From Clostridia bacterium (GTDB lineage: Bacteria > Bacillota > Clostridia > Oscillospirales > Acutalibacteraceae), in contig JAFWZR010000015.1 of NCBI GenBank assembly GCA_017522225.1, positions 1 through 64,000 of the forward strand: 64,000 bases of DNA, written 5' to 3'. The stretch's first letter is position 1; each line of letters opens with the position of its first letter. The position numbers and the translations under genes were made by a program. Shown one piece after another: positions 42,198-51,024 of this stretch. A model generated the notes under the pieces. The model saw only the letters and a list, made by a program, of their open reading frames with translations. It had not been told where the DNA came from and made no database searches.

Positions 42198-42910
42198 TGA
42201 ATATTTTTCCTGCAATTGACCTTTTCGAGGGTGCTGCCGTGCGTCTTTTCAAGGGCGACTACGATCAGATGACAATATACGACAAAAACCCCCTGAACAT
42301 AGCAAAAAAGTTTGAGGACTACGGCGCAAAGTTCCTGCATATGGTTGACCTTGAGGGTGCCAAAACAGGACTTACACCGAACCTTGAAACAATTAAAAAT
42401 ATTGTTGAAAACACATCGCTTTTTGTTGAGCTCGGAGGCGGTATCCGTTCAATGGAAACGATTGAAAAATATCTTTCAATCGGTGTCAGCCGTGTTATTC
42501 TCGGTACGGCCGCAATCACGGATGAGACTCTGCTTGACGCGGCAATCGAAAAATACGGTGAGAAAATTGCCGTAGGTGTGGACATAAAAGACGGCTTTGT
42601 TGCAATCAAGGGCTGGACGGAAAAATCCGCTTATGCCTTTGAGGATTTCTGCAAAAAAATGCAGGACAAGGGAGTTAAAACTCTTATCTGCACCGACATC
42701 TCAAAGGACGGTGCAATGAAGGGCACAAACCGTGAACTCTACAAATCCCTGAGTGAACAGCTTGACCTTGACATCATCGCATCGGGCGGTGTTTCAAGCA
42801 TAGACGATGTTAAGGCTTTGCGTGAGATGAACCTTTACGGTGCTATCATCGGCAAGGCTTACTACACAAACGCAATTGATCTGAAGGAAGCAATCGAGGT
42901 GGCAGAATGA
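42197..42910 (+). CDS. hisA: ProFAR isomerase
   Basis: A 237-residue TIM barrel performing the Amadori rearrangement of ProFAR to PRFAR. FPAIDLFEGAAVRLFKGDY carries the catalytic Asp; VELGGGIRSMETI and ICTDISKDGAMKGTN (second Asp) follow; ASGGVSSIDDV binds phosphate. Overlaps hisF by ATGA. Confidence 0.95.
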   Translation: MNIFPAIDLFEGAAVRLFKGDYDQMTIYDKNPLNIAKKFEDYGAKFLHMVDLEGAKTGLTPNLETIKNIVENTSLFVELGGGIRSMETIEKYLSIGVSRVILGTAAITDETLLDAAIEKYGEKIAVGVDIKDGFVAIKGWTEKSAYAFEDFCKKMQDKGVKTLICTDISKDGAMKGTNRELYKSLSEQLDLDIIASGGVSSIDDVKALREMNLYGAIIGKAYYTNAIDLKEAIEVAE

Positions 42911-43665
42911 TTACAAAAAGAATTATCCCCTGCCTCGATGTTAAGGACGGCAGAGTTGTCAAGGGTGTCAACTTCCTCGGTCTTGCAGATGTTTCTTCTC
43001 CGATTAAGCTTGCGGAGTTTTATTCAAGCTGCGGTGCAGACGAGCTTGTTTTCTACGACATTACAGCTTCTGCTGAGGGCAGAAAGCTTTTCACAGACAT
43101 TCTGACAGAGGTTGCAAGTAAAATCTTTATCCCCCTCACCGTCGGCGGCGGCATCAACACCGTTGATGATTTTGACCGTGTACTCAAGTGCGGTGCGGAT
43201 AAGGTAAGCGTAAACTCAGGTGCAATCCGCAACCCCGACCTTGTCCGTGAGGCAGCTCTCAAGTACGGTGACCAGTGCGTTGTGCTTTCCGCTGACATCA
43301 AGCGTGTTGACGGTGAATTCCGTGTGTTTGCCAAGGGCGGCAGAGAGGACACGGGAATGGAAGCAATTTCGTGGATTAAAAAGTGCGTCGGAATGGGCGC
43401 AGGTGAAATTGTTGTAAACAGCATTGACACAGACGGTGTCAAGCAGGGCTTCGACCTCGAGATGCTTGAGGCTGTATGTGATGCAGTCAACGTGCCCGTT
43501 ATCGCATCGGGCGGTGCAGGCGGAATTGACGATTTCACAAAGCTTTTCAAGGCATTGCCGAAGGTTGATGCAGGTCTTGCCGCATCGATTTTCCACTTCG
43601 GTGAGGTACAGATTAAGGATCTTAAACAAAACTTACGTAACAACGGAATAGTAGTGAGGTTATAA
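42907..43665 (+). CDS. hisF: Imidazole glycerol phosphate synthase, cyclase subunit
   Basis: A 252-residue TIM barrel that closes the imidazole ring using ammonia from HisH, releasing [23 protein letters not shown] has the catalytic Asp11; [16 protein letters not shown] has the second Asp; [11 protein letters not shown] and [11 protein letters not shown] bind the two phosphates. Starts in an ATGA overlap with hisA. hisIE follows one base after its stop. Confidence 0.96.
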   Translation: MITKRIIPCLDVKDGRVVKGVNFLGLADVSSPIKLAEFYSSCGADELVFYDITASAEGRKLFTDILTEVASKIFIPLTVGGGINTVDDFDRVLKCGADKVSVNSGAIRNPDLVREAALKYGDQCVVLSADIKRVDGEFRVFAKGGREDTGMEAISWIKKCVGMGAGEIVVNSIDTDGVKQGFDLEMLEAVCDAVNVPVIASGGAGGIDDFTKLFKALPKVDAGLAASIFHFGEVQIKDLKQNLRNNGIVVRL

Positions 43666-43666
43666 T

Positions 43667-44320
43667 ATGAATCTTGATGAATTGAAATTTGACGAAAAAG
43701 GGCTTATCCCTGCAGTAGTTGTTGACGCCAAGAGCAAGAAGGTGCTTACCGTCGCATACATGAACAGAGAAAGCCTTGAAATAAGTATAAAAGAAAAGCG
43801 CACCTGCTTCTGGTCACGCTCACGCCAGGAGCTCTGGCGCAAGGGTGAGACAAGCGGCAACGTGCAGAAAATTGTAAGCATTACGGCTGACTGCGACAAG
43901 GACGCACTCACCGTTGTGGTTGAAAAGACAGGTCCTGCGTGCCACCTCGGCACAGATTCCTGCTTCAACAACACAGTATGGGAAAACGACGAGCTTCACG
44001 AATTCTCCTACGAGGGACTTATGAAGCTTATCGAGGGCAGAAAGACAGACAAGCAGGAAGGCTCCTACACAACTTATCTGTTTGAAAAGGGTCTTGATAA
44101 AATCCTTAAAAAGGTCGGCGAGGAGTCAACAGAGGTTATCATTGCCGCAAAGGATAACGATAAGGGCGAAACCATTTACGAAATTGCTGACCTTGCATAT
44201 CACGTAATGGTAATGATGATCGAAATGGGAATTTCACTTGAAGAAATTTTTGACGAGCTCGCATCCCGTCACGTTATCGACCATAAGGTCAAGCAGGAAA
44301 AAAGCACTGCTTCAAAATAA
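43667..44320 (+). CDS. hisI: Bifunctional phosphoribosyl-AMP cyclohydrolase / phosphoribosyl-ATP pyrophosphatase
   Basis: A 217-residue fusion (HisIE). Residues 1-112 are the cyclohydrolase: [30 protein letters not shown] and GPACHLG with the zinc Cys residues. Residues 118-217 are the MazG-like pyrophosphatase: [21 protein letters not shown] with its Glu/Asp metal ligands. Last gene of the operon, followed by a strong palindromic terminator. The operon contains no histidinol-phosphate phosphatase gene. Confidence 0.95.
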   Translation: MNLDELKFDEKGLIPAVVVDAKSKKVLTVAYMNRESLEISIKEKRTCFWSRSRQELWRKGETSGNVQKIVSITADCDKDALTVVVEKTGPACHLGTDSCFNNTVWENDELHEFSYEGLMKLIEGRKTDKQEGSYTTYLFEKGLDKILKKVGEESTEVIIAAKDNDKGETIYEIADLAYHVMVMMIEMGISLEEIFDELASRHVIDHKVKQEKSTASK

Positions 44321-44336
44321 ACTGAATACAAAAAAT

Positions 44337-44366
44337 AAAACCGCTCGATATCGAGCGGTTTTGTTT
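44337..44366. terminator. Bidirectional terminator of the his operon
   Basis: AAAACCGCTCGA-TA-TCGAGCGGTTTT, then GTTTT; serves hisIE on plus and the lipoprotein gene on minus. Confidence 0.9.
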
Positions 44367-44382
44367 TATGCTTTTGTGTTAA

Positions 44383-45180
44383 TTATGCTTCAACTTCCTG
44401 TGTCTCAGGGTTGTCCCAGTTGAGGTCATAGTGAGCTGTTGAGTAGTAGTCGAAAGACATCGGAACAGTTCCGACACTCTCAAGTGTGCCGTGGCCTGTG
44501 ATTTCAGTCTCAACTCTTACATCACGGCTGAGCTCAAGCTTAACAATGTGGTCAGTTGACTTGTCAACAATAGCCTTGATTGTGCCTGTACCGTATGTAG
44601 CATCGTAAGACTCAACTGTCATAAAGTCCTTGATAATCTCAAAGTTCTTGAGGATATCAGCATCCTTTTCAATCTTGTAGAGCTTACCATAGATGCTTTC
44701 GCCCTGCTCGGGATTAGTCTCAGGATTGATCTTGATAACGATTGTGTAGTTTGTGTCGCCCTCGTTATCTGTGATAATAGCTGAACGTACGTCTGTAAGA
44801 GCAAGTGAGCCCGGCTCATCTGAACCCATAAGCGGGAAGATGTCTGTTGTGGGCTGACCGTATTCTGTAGACATACCGAAATCTGTATCTGTTACCTTGT
44901 TAGCAACTGTCTTGAAAGCAGCCTGTACATACTGGTTCTCGCAGTCACAGCCGCCTGCACCCTGATCGAGTGAGTAAGAAATGGCAACCTTGCCTTCCTT
45001 TGCGGTCTTGAGAACAGCGTTAAATCTTTCAACAACCTCTGCCTTACCTGACGGTGACTCAGAAGCGTAATTGATAGTTGTCTCTTCTTCCTGTGTCGGA
45101 CTCTGACCGCAGGAGCACAAAGAGAATACCATCATAGCAGCCAATGCAAAAGAGATAAGTCTCATAAGTTTTTTGTTCAC
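44383..45180 (-). CDS. Lipoprotein of unknown function
   Basis: A 265-residue extracellular lipoprotein. Signal and lipobox FSLCSC place the lipidated Cys at about residue 24, followed by GQSPTQEEE. The mature part is mixed alpha/beta with one CDC pair near residue 79 and a beta-rich C terminus; it resembles no family I can name. The start codon is GTG with AAGGAG about 10 bases upstream. Convergent with hisIE. Confidence 0.8.
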   Translation of the reverse strand: MNKKLMRLISFALAAMMVFSLCSCGQSPTQEEETTINYASESPSGKAEVVERFNAVLKTAKEGKVAISYSLDQGAGGCDCENQYVQAAFKTVANKVTDTDFGMSTEYGQPTTDIFPLMGSDEPGSLALTDVRSAIITDNEGDTNYTIVIKINPETNPEQGESIYGKLYKIEKDADILKNFEIIKDFMTVESYDATYGTGTIKAIVDKSTDHIVKLELSRDVRVETEITGHGTLESVGTVPMSFDYYSTAHYDLNWDNPETQEVEA

Positions 45181-45263
45181 GCAAAATCCACTCCTTAAGA
45201 TAGATTAAGTATATTGTAAATTATATCATAACTTTTTTAAAAAGCCAATACTTTTTGTAAAAA

Positions 45264-46511
45264 TTATGAAATACCCTTCTCGTCAAACAAAAATGCTGTT
45301 TCAAGTGCGATTTTAAGACCTGTTTCAAGCATCTTCGGATCAAGATTATCCTCTGTGTCAAGGCGTGTGTGATAATATCTTGCCGGTGACGGATCCATTG
45401 CTGTGAATGCTGCTGCAGGAAGACCTGCCTGTGAGATAGCCGCAGCATCGGTTGAGCCAAGCTCGATTGTCTTGATAGGTACATCGTGACCTGCATTCTT
45501 TGCACCCTCACGGATAAGCTCTGCAACGCGTCTGTCATTCTTGACCATACCTGTCATATCCTTGTCGTAGATAGCCATAAAGTCAATTTCACGGATTGTG
45601 TCAAGTGAAACGAAAACTGTCTCAACGCCGTCCTTCTTCATTTCGTCAGCGTGAGCCTTTGCCCATGCCTTTGAACCGCGAAGACCTGCTTCCTCACCGC
45701 CTGCCATAAGTGCAACAACCTCTGTGTTTTCAAAACGGATGTTGTTTGCATCCATAAACTTAAGAACGGCAGCCGAAACCATACAGCCTGAAAGGTCGTC
45801 GTTTGCACCTGTTACGGGGCGCTTGTAGTTGCAGAAGAAGAGAGCCGCAACCATAACGGGAACTGTTACATACATTGCACAGGCAAGAATCTTGAGTGCA
45901 AGGTTATCGTCTGTCCAGACGATGCCGTCACCTGCAATAACACCGTAGATACCTCCGCCGATGTTAAGAAGCACTGCAATAACTGCAGTTACGATGATAC
46001 CTGCAACAACAGGTCTTCCGCCGTGGTAGGTGTATGTCCATTCAAAAGCCGAGTCAACGTGACCTGAGAAGATGATTCTTCTTTTTGTCTCGCCTGATGC
46101 TTTACGGATACCTGTTACATTCACCGATGTTTTTTTCGGGAAGAAAATATCAAGCACGGGCTTATAGAAAATAAACTCTGCAAGAATTAAGAAAAGTGTA
46201 AGACAGCCTGCTGCAAGAGAAACAACAGGAAGACCGAGTGTGAAGAAGATTGCAGAAAGAATGATGAGCGTAGCACCGATAGGTACCCATGACATAAATG
46301 CCTTGTCTGAGCATTTATACTCTTCCGTCAACACTGTATCGCAGGTTGTTTCAAGCTCTTTTGCAAGATATTCCTGCGTTTTGATTTCTGCCTCGCTGCC
46401 TACGGGACGCGGACCGAAATTCTTACACATCGTTTTGATGTGCTTGATTGCATAGTTTGTGTAAAGTCTTACTTCGGAATCGTATCTTCCGACGCTTTCG
46501 CTTGGTTTCAT
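45264..46511 (-). CDS. M28 family membrane metallopeptidase
   Basis: A 415-residue aminopeptidase-like protein with membrane helices. Zinc ligands: His151 and Asp153 in FSGHVDS, Asp in TGANDDLSG, Glu273-Glu274 in GGEEAGLRG, and His in ARYYHTRLDTEDN. Two hydrophobic segments at 74-117 precede the peptidase core, and two more at about 167-192 and 207-227 lie between the first and second zinc motifs. The catalytic site is complete, so activity on peptides near the membrane is plausible. AAAGGAA lies about 11 bases before the ATG. Confidence 0.87.
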   Translation of the reverse strand: MKPSESVGRYDSEVRLYTNYAIKHIKTMCKNFGPRPVGSEAEIKTQEYLAKELETTCDTVLTEEYKCSDKAFMSWVPIGATLIILSAIFFTLGLPVVSLAAGCLTLFLILAEFIFYKPVLDIFFPKKTSVNVTGIRKASGETKRRIIFSGHVDSAFEWTYTYHGGRPVVAGIIVTAVIAVLLNIGGGIYGVIAGDGIVWTDDNLALKILACAMYVTVPVMVAALFFCNYKRPVTGANDDLSGCMVSAAVLKFMDANNIRFENTEVVALMAGGEEAGLRGSKAWAKAHADEMKKDGVETVFVSLDTIREIDFMAIYDKDMTGMVKNDRRVAELIREGAKNAGHDVPIKTIELGSTDAAAISQAGLPAAAFTAMDPSPARYYHTRLDTEDNLDPKMLETGLKIALETAFLFDEKGIS

Positions 46512-46651
46512 TTTGAGAACATTCCTTTCCGAGATATGCTATTTAAAGGTTTGCCAAAAAAAGAATTATTCCTCTTGCTTGACAACCGATAAAATACTGA
46601 ATAAAATATAATAAAGGGTTAAAAACCCGATAAAGCTAAGGATTGATGATT

Positions 46652-47515
46652 ATGAATAAAAAAATGACGCCAAAAGTTATACGCATGATTGCCCTGCAGG
46701 CTGTGCTTGTTATGATCACCGTCACTGTTGTAGGCGGTGCGGTTATAACACATCAGAAGTACAAGGCCACAGGTGACCCGGACAATACAACCACAACCGA
46801 AGGTACAAGTGAAAACCAGACAACTGAGGTGAGTACAACGCAGACCACCGTTCCCTCAACAAGCGCCGAGGACACAACGGAAGATTCCGCTATGACGGGT
46901 ACTGCGGAGCATCCCTACGCTTACGCAGGCTTTACTCCGAAAATCACGGACGTAAATGTTGATATTTCAAAATTCATCGTCAACGGCGAGTATTCACTCC
47001 CGAAGGGCTACAAGCCTACCCTTGCCGAAGCGGTAAAGGGCTCGGGATATTACCTCGATTACCGTGTTGCACCGTATTACCAGAAGATGTATGACGCAGC
47101 AAAGGCTGACGGAATCACTCTTACTCCCGTTTCGGGATACCGCTCCTATGAAAGACAGGAACGAAACTTTGAAAACGAAATTGCCGACAATATGAAAACG
47201 GGACTTGACCGCAAGGAGGCTACAATAAAAGCCGCAACAGTCATTATGGTTCCCGGCTCAAGCGAACACAACGCCGGTCTTGCAATGGACATCTGCTCAC
47301 TTTCACAAAGCTTTGAAAACACCAAGGAAGCAGATTGGCTTCGCGAAAATGCTGCGGATTACGGATTCATTCTTCGTTACCCGAAGGATGAAAAGTCACG
47401 CAACATAACAAAGGTTATCTACGAGCCGTGGCATTACAGATTTGTCGGTGTTGATGCCGCAAAGGAAATCACTGCAAAGGGTATCACACTTGAAGAGTAT
47501 TTGGGTCTTGCTTAA
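46652..47515 (+). CDS. D-alanyl-D-alanine carboxypeptidase (M15B, VanY/DacB-like)
   Basis: A 287-residue peptidoglycan hydrolase. Membrane anchor at residues 13-32, a Thr/Ser-rich linker (about 40-85; TTTTEGTSENQTTEVSTTQ), then the M15 domain with SGYRSYERQERNF, SEHNAGLAMDI (zinc His and Asp) and EPWHYRFVG (zinc His). It trims the terminal D-Ala from stem peptides outside the membrane. The ATG at 46652 has AAGGA 9 bases upstream; TTG and ATG codons just upstream are in frame. Its stop overlaps that of the convergent sugar transferase by four bases. Confidence 0.9.
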   Translation: MNKKMTPKVIRMIALQAVLVMITVTVVGGAVITHQKYKATGDPDNTTTTEGTSENQTTEVSTTQTTVPSTSAEDTTEDSAMTGTAEHPYAYAGFTPKITDVNVDISKFIVNGEYSLPKGYKPTLAEAVKGSGYYLDYRVAPYYQKMYDAAKADGITLTPVSGYRSYERQERNFENEIADNMKTGLDRKEATIKAATVIMVPGSSEHNAGLAMDICSLSQSFENTKEADWLRENAADYGFILRYPKDEKSRNITKVIYEPWHYRFVGVDAAKEITAKGITLEEYLGLA

Positions 47516-48075
47516 TCTTCCTTGATATCCGAACGCTTGAGAACCTTTATAACAGTTTTAAAAATTATTTCCAGATCGAACATAAAGCTCTGTTTTTCGA
47601 CATATTCCTTGTCGAGCAGAGCTTTTGTTTTGTCGTCGATGTTGTCTCTGCCGTTAATCTGTGCATAACCCGTTATGCCGGGAAGCACACTGTAAACGCC
47701 GTACTCCTCTCGGAGCTTGCGGATTTCTTCCTCCGCCGGGATGAGCGGACGCGGACCAACGATGCTCATTGTTCCGCCGAGAATGTTGAACAGCTGCGGA
47801 AGCTCGTCAATACTCGTCAGACGCAGGAACTTGCCTGTTTTTGTAATTTTTTCATCTGCGTCGGAAAGTGCGGATGTTGCAATGTCGCCCGTTCCGTTAC
47901 GCATTGTGCGGAATTTATAAACCGTAAAGATTTTATTATCCTTGCCGACACGCTCCTGCTTAAAAAGCACGGGACCGCCATCGGTTACAAGTATTAAAAT
48001 TGAAACAACAAGAAAAAGAGGAGAAAGCAGAATCACTGCAAACAAGCTTGCAACAAAATCAAAAATTCTCTTCAC
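47512..48075 (-). CDS. Undecaprenyl-phosphate sugar-1-phosphate transferase
   Basis: A 187-residue initiating transferase of the WbaP/PglC-type minimal fold. The N-terminal re-entrant helix ([20 protein letters not shown]), [47 protein letters not shown] and the C-terminal [12 protein letters not shown] are all family marks. It loads the first sugar phosphate of a surface polysaccharide or glycan onto undecaprenyl phosphate. Start is GTG with GGAGG about 9 bases upstream. Confidence 0.93.
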   Translation of the reverse strand: MKRIFDFVASLFAVILLSPLFLVVSILILVTDGGPVLFKQERVGKDNKIFTVYKFRTMRNGTGDIATSALSDADEKITKTGKFLRLTSIDELPQLFNILGGTMSIVGPRPLIPAEEEIRKLREEYGVYSVLPGITGYAQINGRDNIDDKTKALLDKEYVEKQSFMFDLEIIFKTVIKVLKRSDIKED

Positions 48076-48121
48076 CGCGGGCGCCTCCGTTCAGTGCTTA
48101 TAAGGTATGGTGTAATTTCTT

Positions 48122-48727
48122 TTAACCTAATCTGTTCCAAAGAATGTAGTCGTCAATCAGAACTGCTCTGACAGGGGCACCGTCGACAGCACCCATTTTG
48201 ACAGGCAGGGCAATAAGATAATAATCACCCGGCTCAACCGCTGAAAGGTCGAGGTTTTCGAGTATGGCAATACCGTTCTGTAAAAAAGCCTTGTGGGGCT
48301 TGAGCTGGTTATCACCTTTGCCGATTGAATCCGCATCCGTACCGATAAGACAGATGCCCGTATCAACAGCCTCGTATGCCGCACTTTCCATAAAGAAAGA
48401 CTGCGCGTCTCCTTTAATTAAAAGTCGGGTGCATCTTTTTGGAAAATACTTGTTGACATATTCACCCGTGATAACCCCCGGCGGAACCTCGATAACCGTA
48501 CACTGACCGATGTATTTGTTCAGGTCAACATCCTCTATCGTCTCTCCACCCTCAAGGAAGTGGCTCGGTGCATCGGCGTGAGTTGCTGTGTGAACACAAG
48601 CGTACACAGCCGACAGGTTGCAGACATCACCGTTTGCGATGCTCATCACCGTATCAAGCCTTGTTTCGGGATCGCCCGGATATTCAATTGTTGTAAGCAA
48701 CGGGCGTGAAATATCAACAATGTTCAT
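48122..48727 (-). CDS. Cyclase family protein (kynurenine-formamidase-like)
   Basis: A 201-residue metal-dependent hydrolase. The family metal motif appears as HTATHADAPSHFLEGGETIEDV (near residues 46-68), close to HxGTHxDxPxHF. DISRPLL at the N terminus and LPVKMGAVDGAPVRAVLID at the C terminus fit. Possible amide or lactone hydrolase; no tryptophan catabolism genes are near. It begins 14 bases after the prfB stop with AAGGA upstream, so it is probably cotranscribed with prfB. Confidence 0.87.
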   Translation of the reverse strand: MNIVDISRPLLTTIEYPGDPETRLDTVMSIANGDVCNLSAVYACVHTATHADAPSHFLEGGETIEDVDLNKYIGQCTVIEVPPGVITGEYVNKYFPKRCTRLLIKGDAQSFFMESAAYEAVDTGICLIGTDADSIGKGDNQLKPHKAFLQNGIAILENLDLSAVEPGDYYLIALPVKMGAVDGAPVRAVLIDDYILWNRLG

Positions 48728-48741
48728 TATTTTTCAAATCC

Positions 48742-49860
48742 TTATTTGTTAAGCTCTGCAAGGGAAACCTGCTTGAGGTAAGCATTGATAAAGCCGTCGA
48801 TGTCGCCGTCCATAACTGCGTTGATGTTACCCATTTCGTAGTTTGTACGGTGATCCTTTGCAAGTGTATACGGCATAAAGACATACGAACGGATCTGGCT
48901 GCCCCAGCCGATTTCCTTCTGCTCACCCTTGATGTCCTCAATTTTGTCGAGATGCTCTCTTTCCTTGATTTCGAGAAGCTTTGACTTAAGCATACGCATA
49001 GCAACCTCTCGGTTCTGATGCTGGCTTCTTTCAACCTGGCAGGAAACAACAATATTTGTCGGGATATGGATAAGACGGACTGCAGATGATGTCTTGTTAA
49101 CCTTCTGTCCGCCCGCACCTGATGCACGGTAAACCTCCATCTTGATATCATCGGGGCTGATGTTAACCTCGATTGTATCGTCGATTTCGGGCATAACCTC
49201 AAGAGAGGCGAATGATGTGTGTCTTCTGCCCGAGGAGTCAAACGGTGAAACACGCACAAGACGGTGAACACCTGCCTCACTCTTCATATAGCCGTAAGCG
49301 TTTTCGCCCTCGATACGCAGGACTGCTGATTTAAGACCTGCTTCATCACCGTCAAGGAAGTCAATCATACTTACCTTGAAGCCGTGCTGCTCACCCCAAC
49401 GGGTGTACATTCTTACAAGCATCTGGTTCCAGTCCTGTGCCTCTGTTCCGCCTGCACCTGCGTGGAAGGTAAGAACCGCATTCTTTGCATCGTACTCACC
49501 TGAAAGCAATGTGCTGAGTGTCTGCTTGTCAAGCTCCGTAACAAAATCCTTAACATTTGTCTGACACTCTTCAAGCATTCCGAGATCCTCTTCCATATCA
49601 GAAAGCTCAATCAATGTAACTGTATCGTTAAAGCTTGATCTGAGATTCTCATACTTTGAAATCTTATTTTTAAGCGCCGCAATTTTCTGCAGAACAACCT
49701 GTGTATTTGCAATGTCATCCCAGAAGCCGTCCTGAGCTGTCTTTTCCTCAAGAGCTGCAACCTCAGCCTTCATTTCGCCAAGACCGAGTGCTTCGCCAAG
49801 CTCGTTGAGTTTCTCCTCGTAACCGAGTAATTCAAGTCTTAATTCCTCAAACTGTACCAT
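48742..49860 (-). CDS. prfB: Peptide chain release factor 2, without programmed frameshift
   Basis: A 372-residue class I release factor for UGA and UAA. The GGQ motif lies in ASGAGGQKVNKTSSAVR, and the SPF tripeptide is in VRVSPFDSSGRR. The reading frame is continuous: where many bacteria have CTT-TGA at about codon 26, this gene reads CTT-GGC-GAA (49782-49774) in LGEALGLGEMK. So the usual autoregulatory frameshift is absent. The ATG at 49860 starts a normal coiled N terminus. Confidence 0.96.
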   Translation of the reverse strand: MVQFEELRLELLGYEEKLNELGEALGLGEMKAEVAALEEKTAQDGFWDDIANTQVVLQKIAALKNKISKYENLRSSFNDTVTLIELSDMEEDLGMLEECQTNVKDFVTELDKQTLSTLLSGEYDAKNAVLTFHAGAGGTEAQDWNQMLVRMYTRWGEQHGFKVSMIDFLDGDEAGLKSAVLRIEGENAYGYMKSEAGVHRLVRVSPFDSSGRRHTSFASLEVMPEIDDTIEVNISPDDIKMEVYRASGAGGQKVNKTSSAVRLIHIPTNIVVSCQVERSQHQNREVAMRMLKSKLLEIKEREHLDKIEDIKGEQKEIGWGSQIRSYVFMPYTLAKDHRTNYEMGNINAVMDGDIDGFINAYLKQVSLAELNK

Positions 49861-50033
49861 TATCCATACCTCTCCATACTAAGTACATATTTTTACTTCA
49901 TAATTATACAGTAAAATTTACCTTATGTAAAGAATTGTTTTTATTTGTTTTAAAAATATTCAAAAATACTCTACACTAATGTAAAATGTTGTGATATAAT
50001 ATAAAAGTAAAAATTTACAGACTGGTGAGAATT

Positions 50034-50999
50034 TTGTTTTTTGATGAAAAAATTTGTGACGGCTGTGCCGAAATAATGCACGAAGGCGAGGATATTGTCG
50101 TCTGTCCCGAGTGCGGTACACCGCAGCACAGAGAATGCTACAACAAAAATAATGCCTGTGTAAACGCACACCTTCACGCTGAGGGCTTTGACTGGCGCGA
50201 GGCAAACCCCGTTCCCGAGGCTGTCGCCCCGTCATCCGCTGAGGAAAACAACTCAGCTCCCGTGATGTTCAACACAGAGAACGGCATACCCGACATTCCC
50301 CTGCCCGTTTTCAATGCAGAGTCGGTTGTGATTGACGGCAAAACTGTCAGCTCCGAGACCGAGTTTAACGGAGTTAAAATAAAGGATGCCGTTACCTACA
50401 TTCAGATGAACGCAGGCAGATACCTTAAAAAATTTATAAAGAACGAGCACAAAAAGAACTTCCTTTCGTGGAACTGGGGCGCATTCTTCTTCTCCCCCGC
50501 ATGGTTCTTTTACCGCAAGCTTTACAAGGCGGGTGCAATCTTCCTTTGTCTTGTTGTTGCGGCAACAATTGCCGTTGCACCGTATATGAGTATAATCGAA
50601 GAATCCTACACTGCACTCGAGCCGATGCTTGAAGAATTCCGTGCGGCAACCGAGGCTTTTGCAGAAAGTCAGACCGAGGCTACGGAAACGGCAGTCAGAG
50701 CAATCGCAGATTCAATTGTTGCGGAAACAAGGAAGGTTCTTCCATACATCCTTGCGGTGGATACGCTGACATTCCTGCTTCCCTGCACGGTTGCGGCAAT
50801 TATTGCGAATAACCTTTACCGCAAAAAAATGCTTGAGGATATACGCATTGCACGAAGGGCAACATCCGATCAGAACATTCTTAAATATTCACTTATCCGC
50901 CGCGGCGGCGTTTCACTTTTTGCTGCGTTTGCAGCTTTTATGGCAGAAAGCTATCTGCCGTCCATCATTATGTCTGTTGTAAATAATTTTATATACTAA
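50034..50999 (+). CDS. Prokaryotic RING-finger plus DUF2628 membrane protein
   Basis: A 321-residue protein. Residues 5-45 carry a RING-like zinc site (ICDGCAEIMHEGEDIVVCPECGTPQHRECY). A linker follows to about residue 110, then NFLSWNWGAFFFSPAWFFYRKLYKAG, the DUF2628 signature with membrane segments, and two more hydrophobic segments (about 245-270, 295-318). Function unknown. TTG at 50034 lies 5 bases after GGTGA; GTG at 50025 is in frame and would overlap that site. galU follows by 25 bases, so an operon is likely. Confidence 0.78.
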   Translation: MFFDEKICDGCAEIMHEGEDIVVCPECGTPQHRECYNKNNACVNAHLHAEGFDWREANPVPEAVAPSSAEENNSAPVMFNTENGIPDIPLPVFNAESVVIDGKTVSSETEFNGVKIKDAVTYIQMNAGRYLKKFIKNEHKKNFLSWNWGAFFFSPAWFFYRKLYKAGAIFLCLVVAATIAVAPYMSIIEESYTALEPMLEEFRAATEAFAESQTEATETAVRAIADSIVAETRKVLPYILAVDTLTFLLPCTVAAIIANNLYRKKMLEDIRIARRATSDQNILKYSLIRRGGVSLFAAFAAFMAESYLPSIIMSVVNNFIY

Positions 51000-51024
51000 T
51001 ATAAATTATCAGGAGGAGTTTACA

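Noticed and set aside
47512..47515. Four-base overlap of convergent stop codons as a regulatory feature
   Set aside because: Short convergent overlaps are common, and no terminator or antisense structure is evident there.
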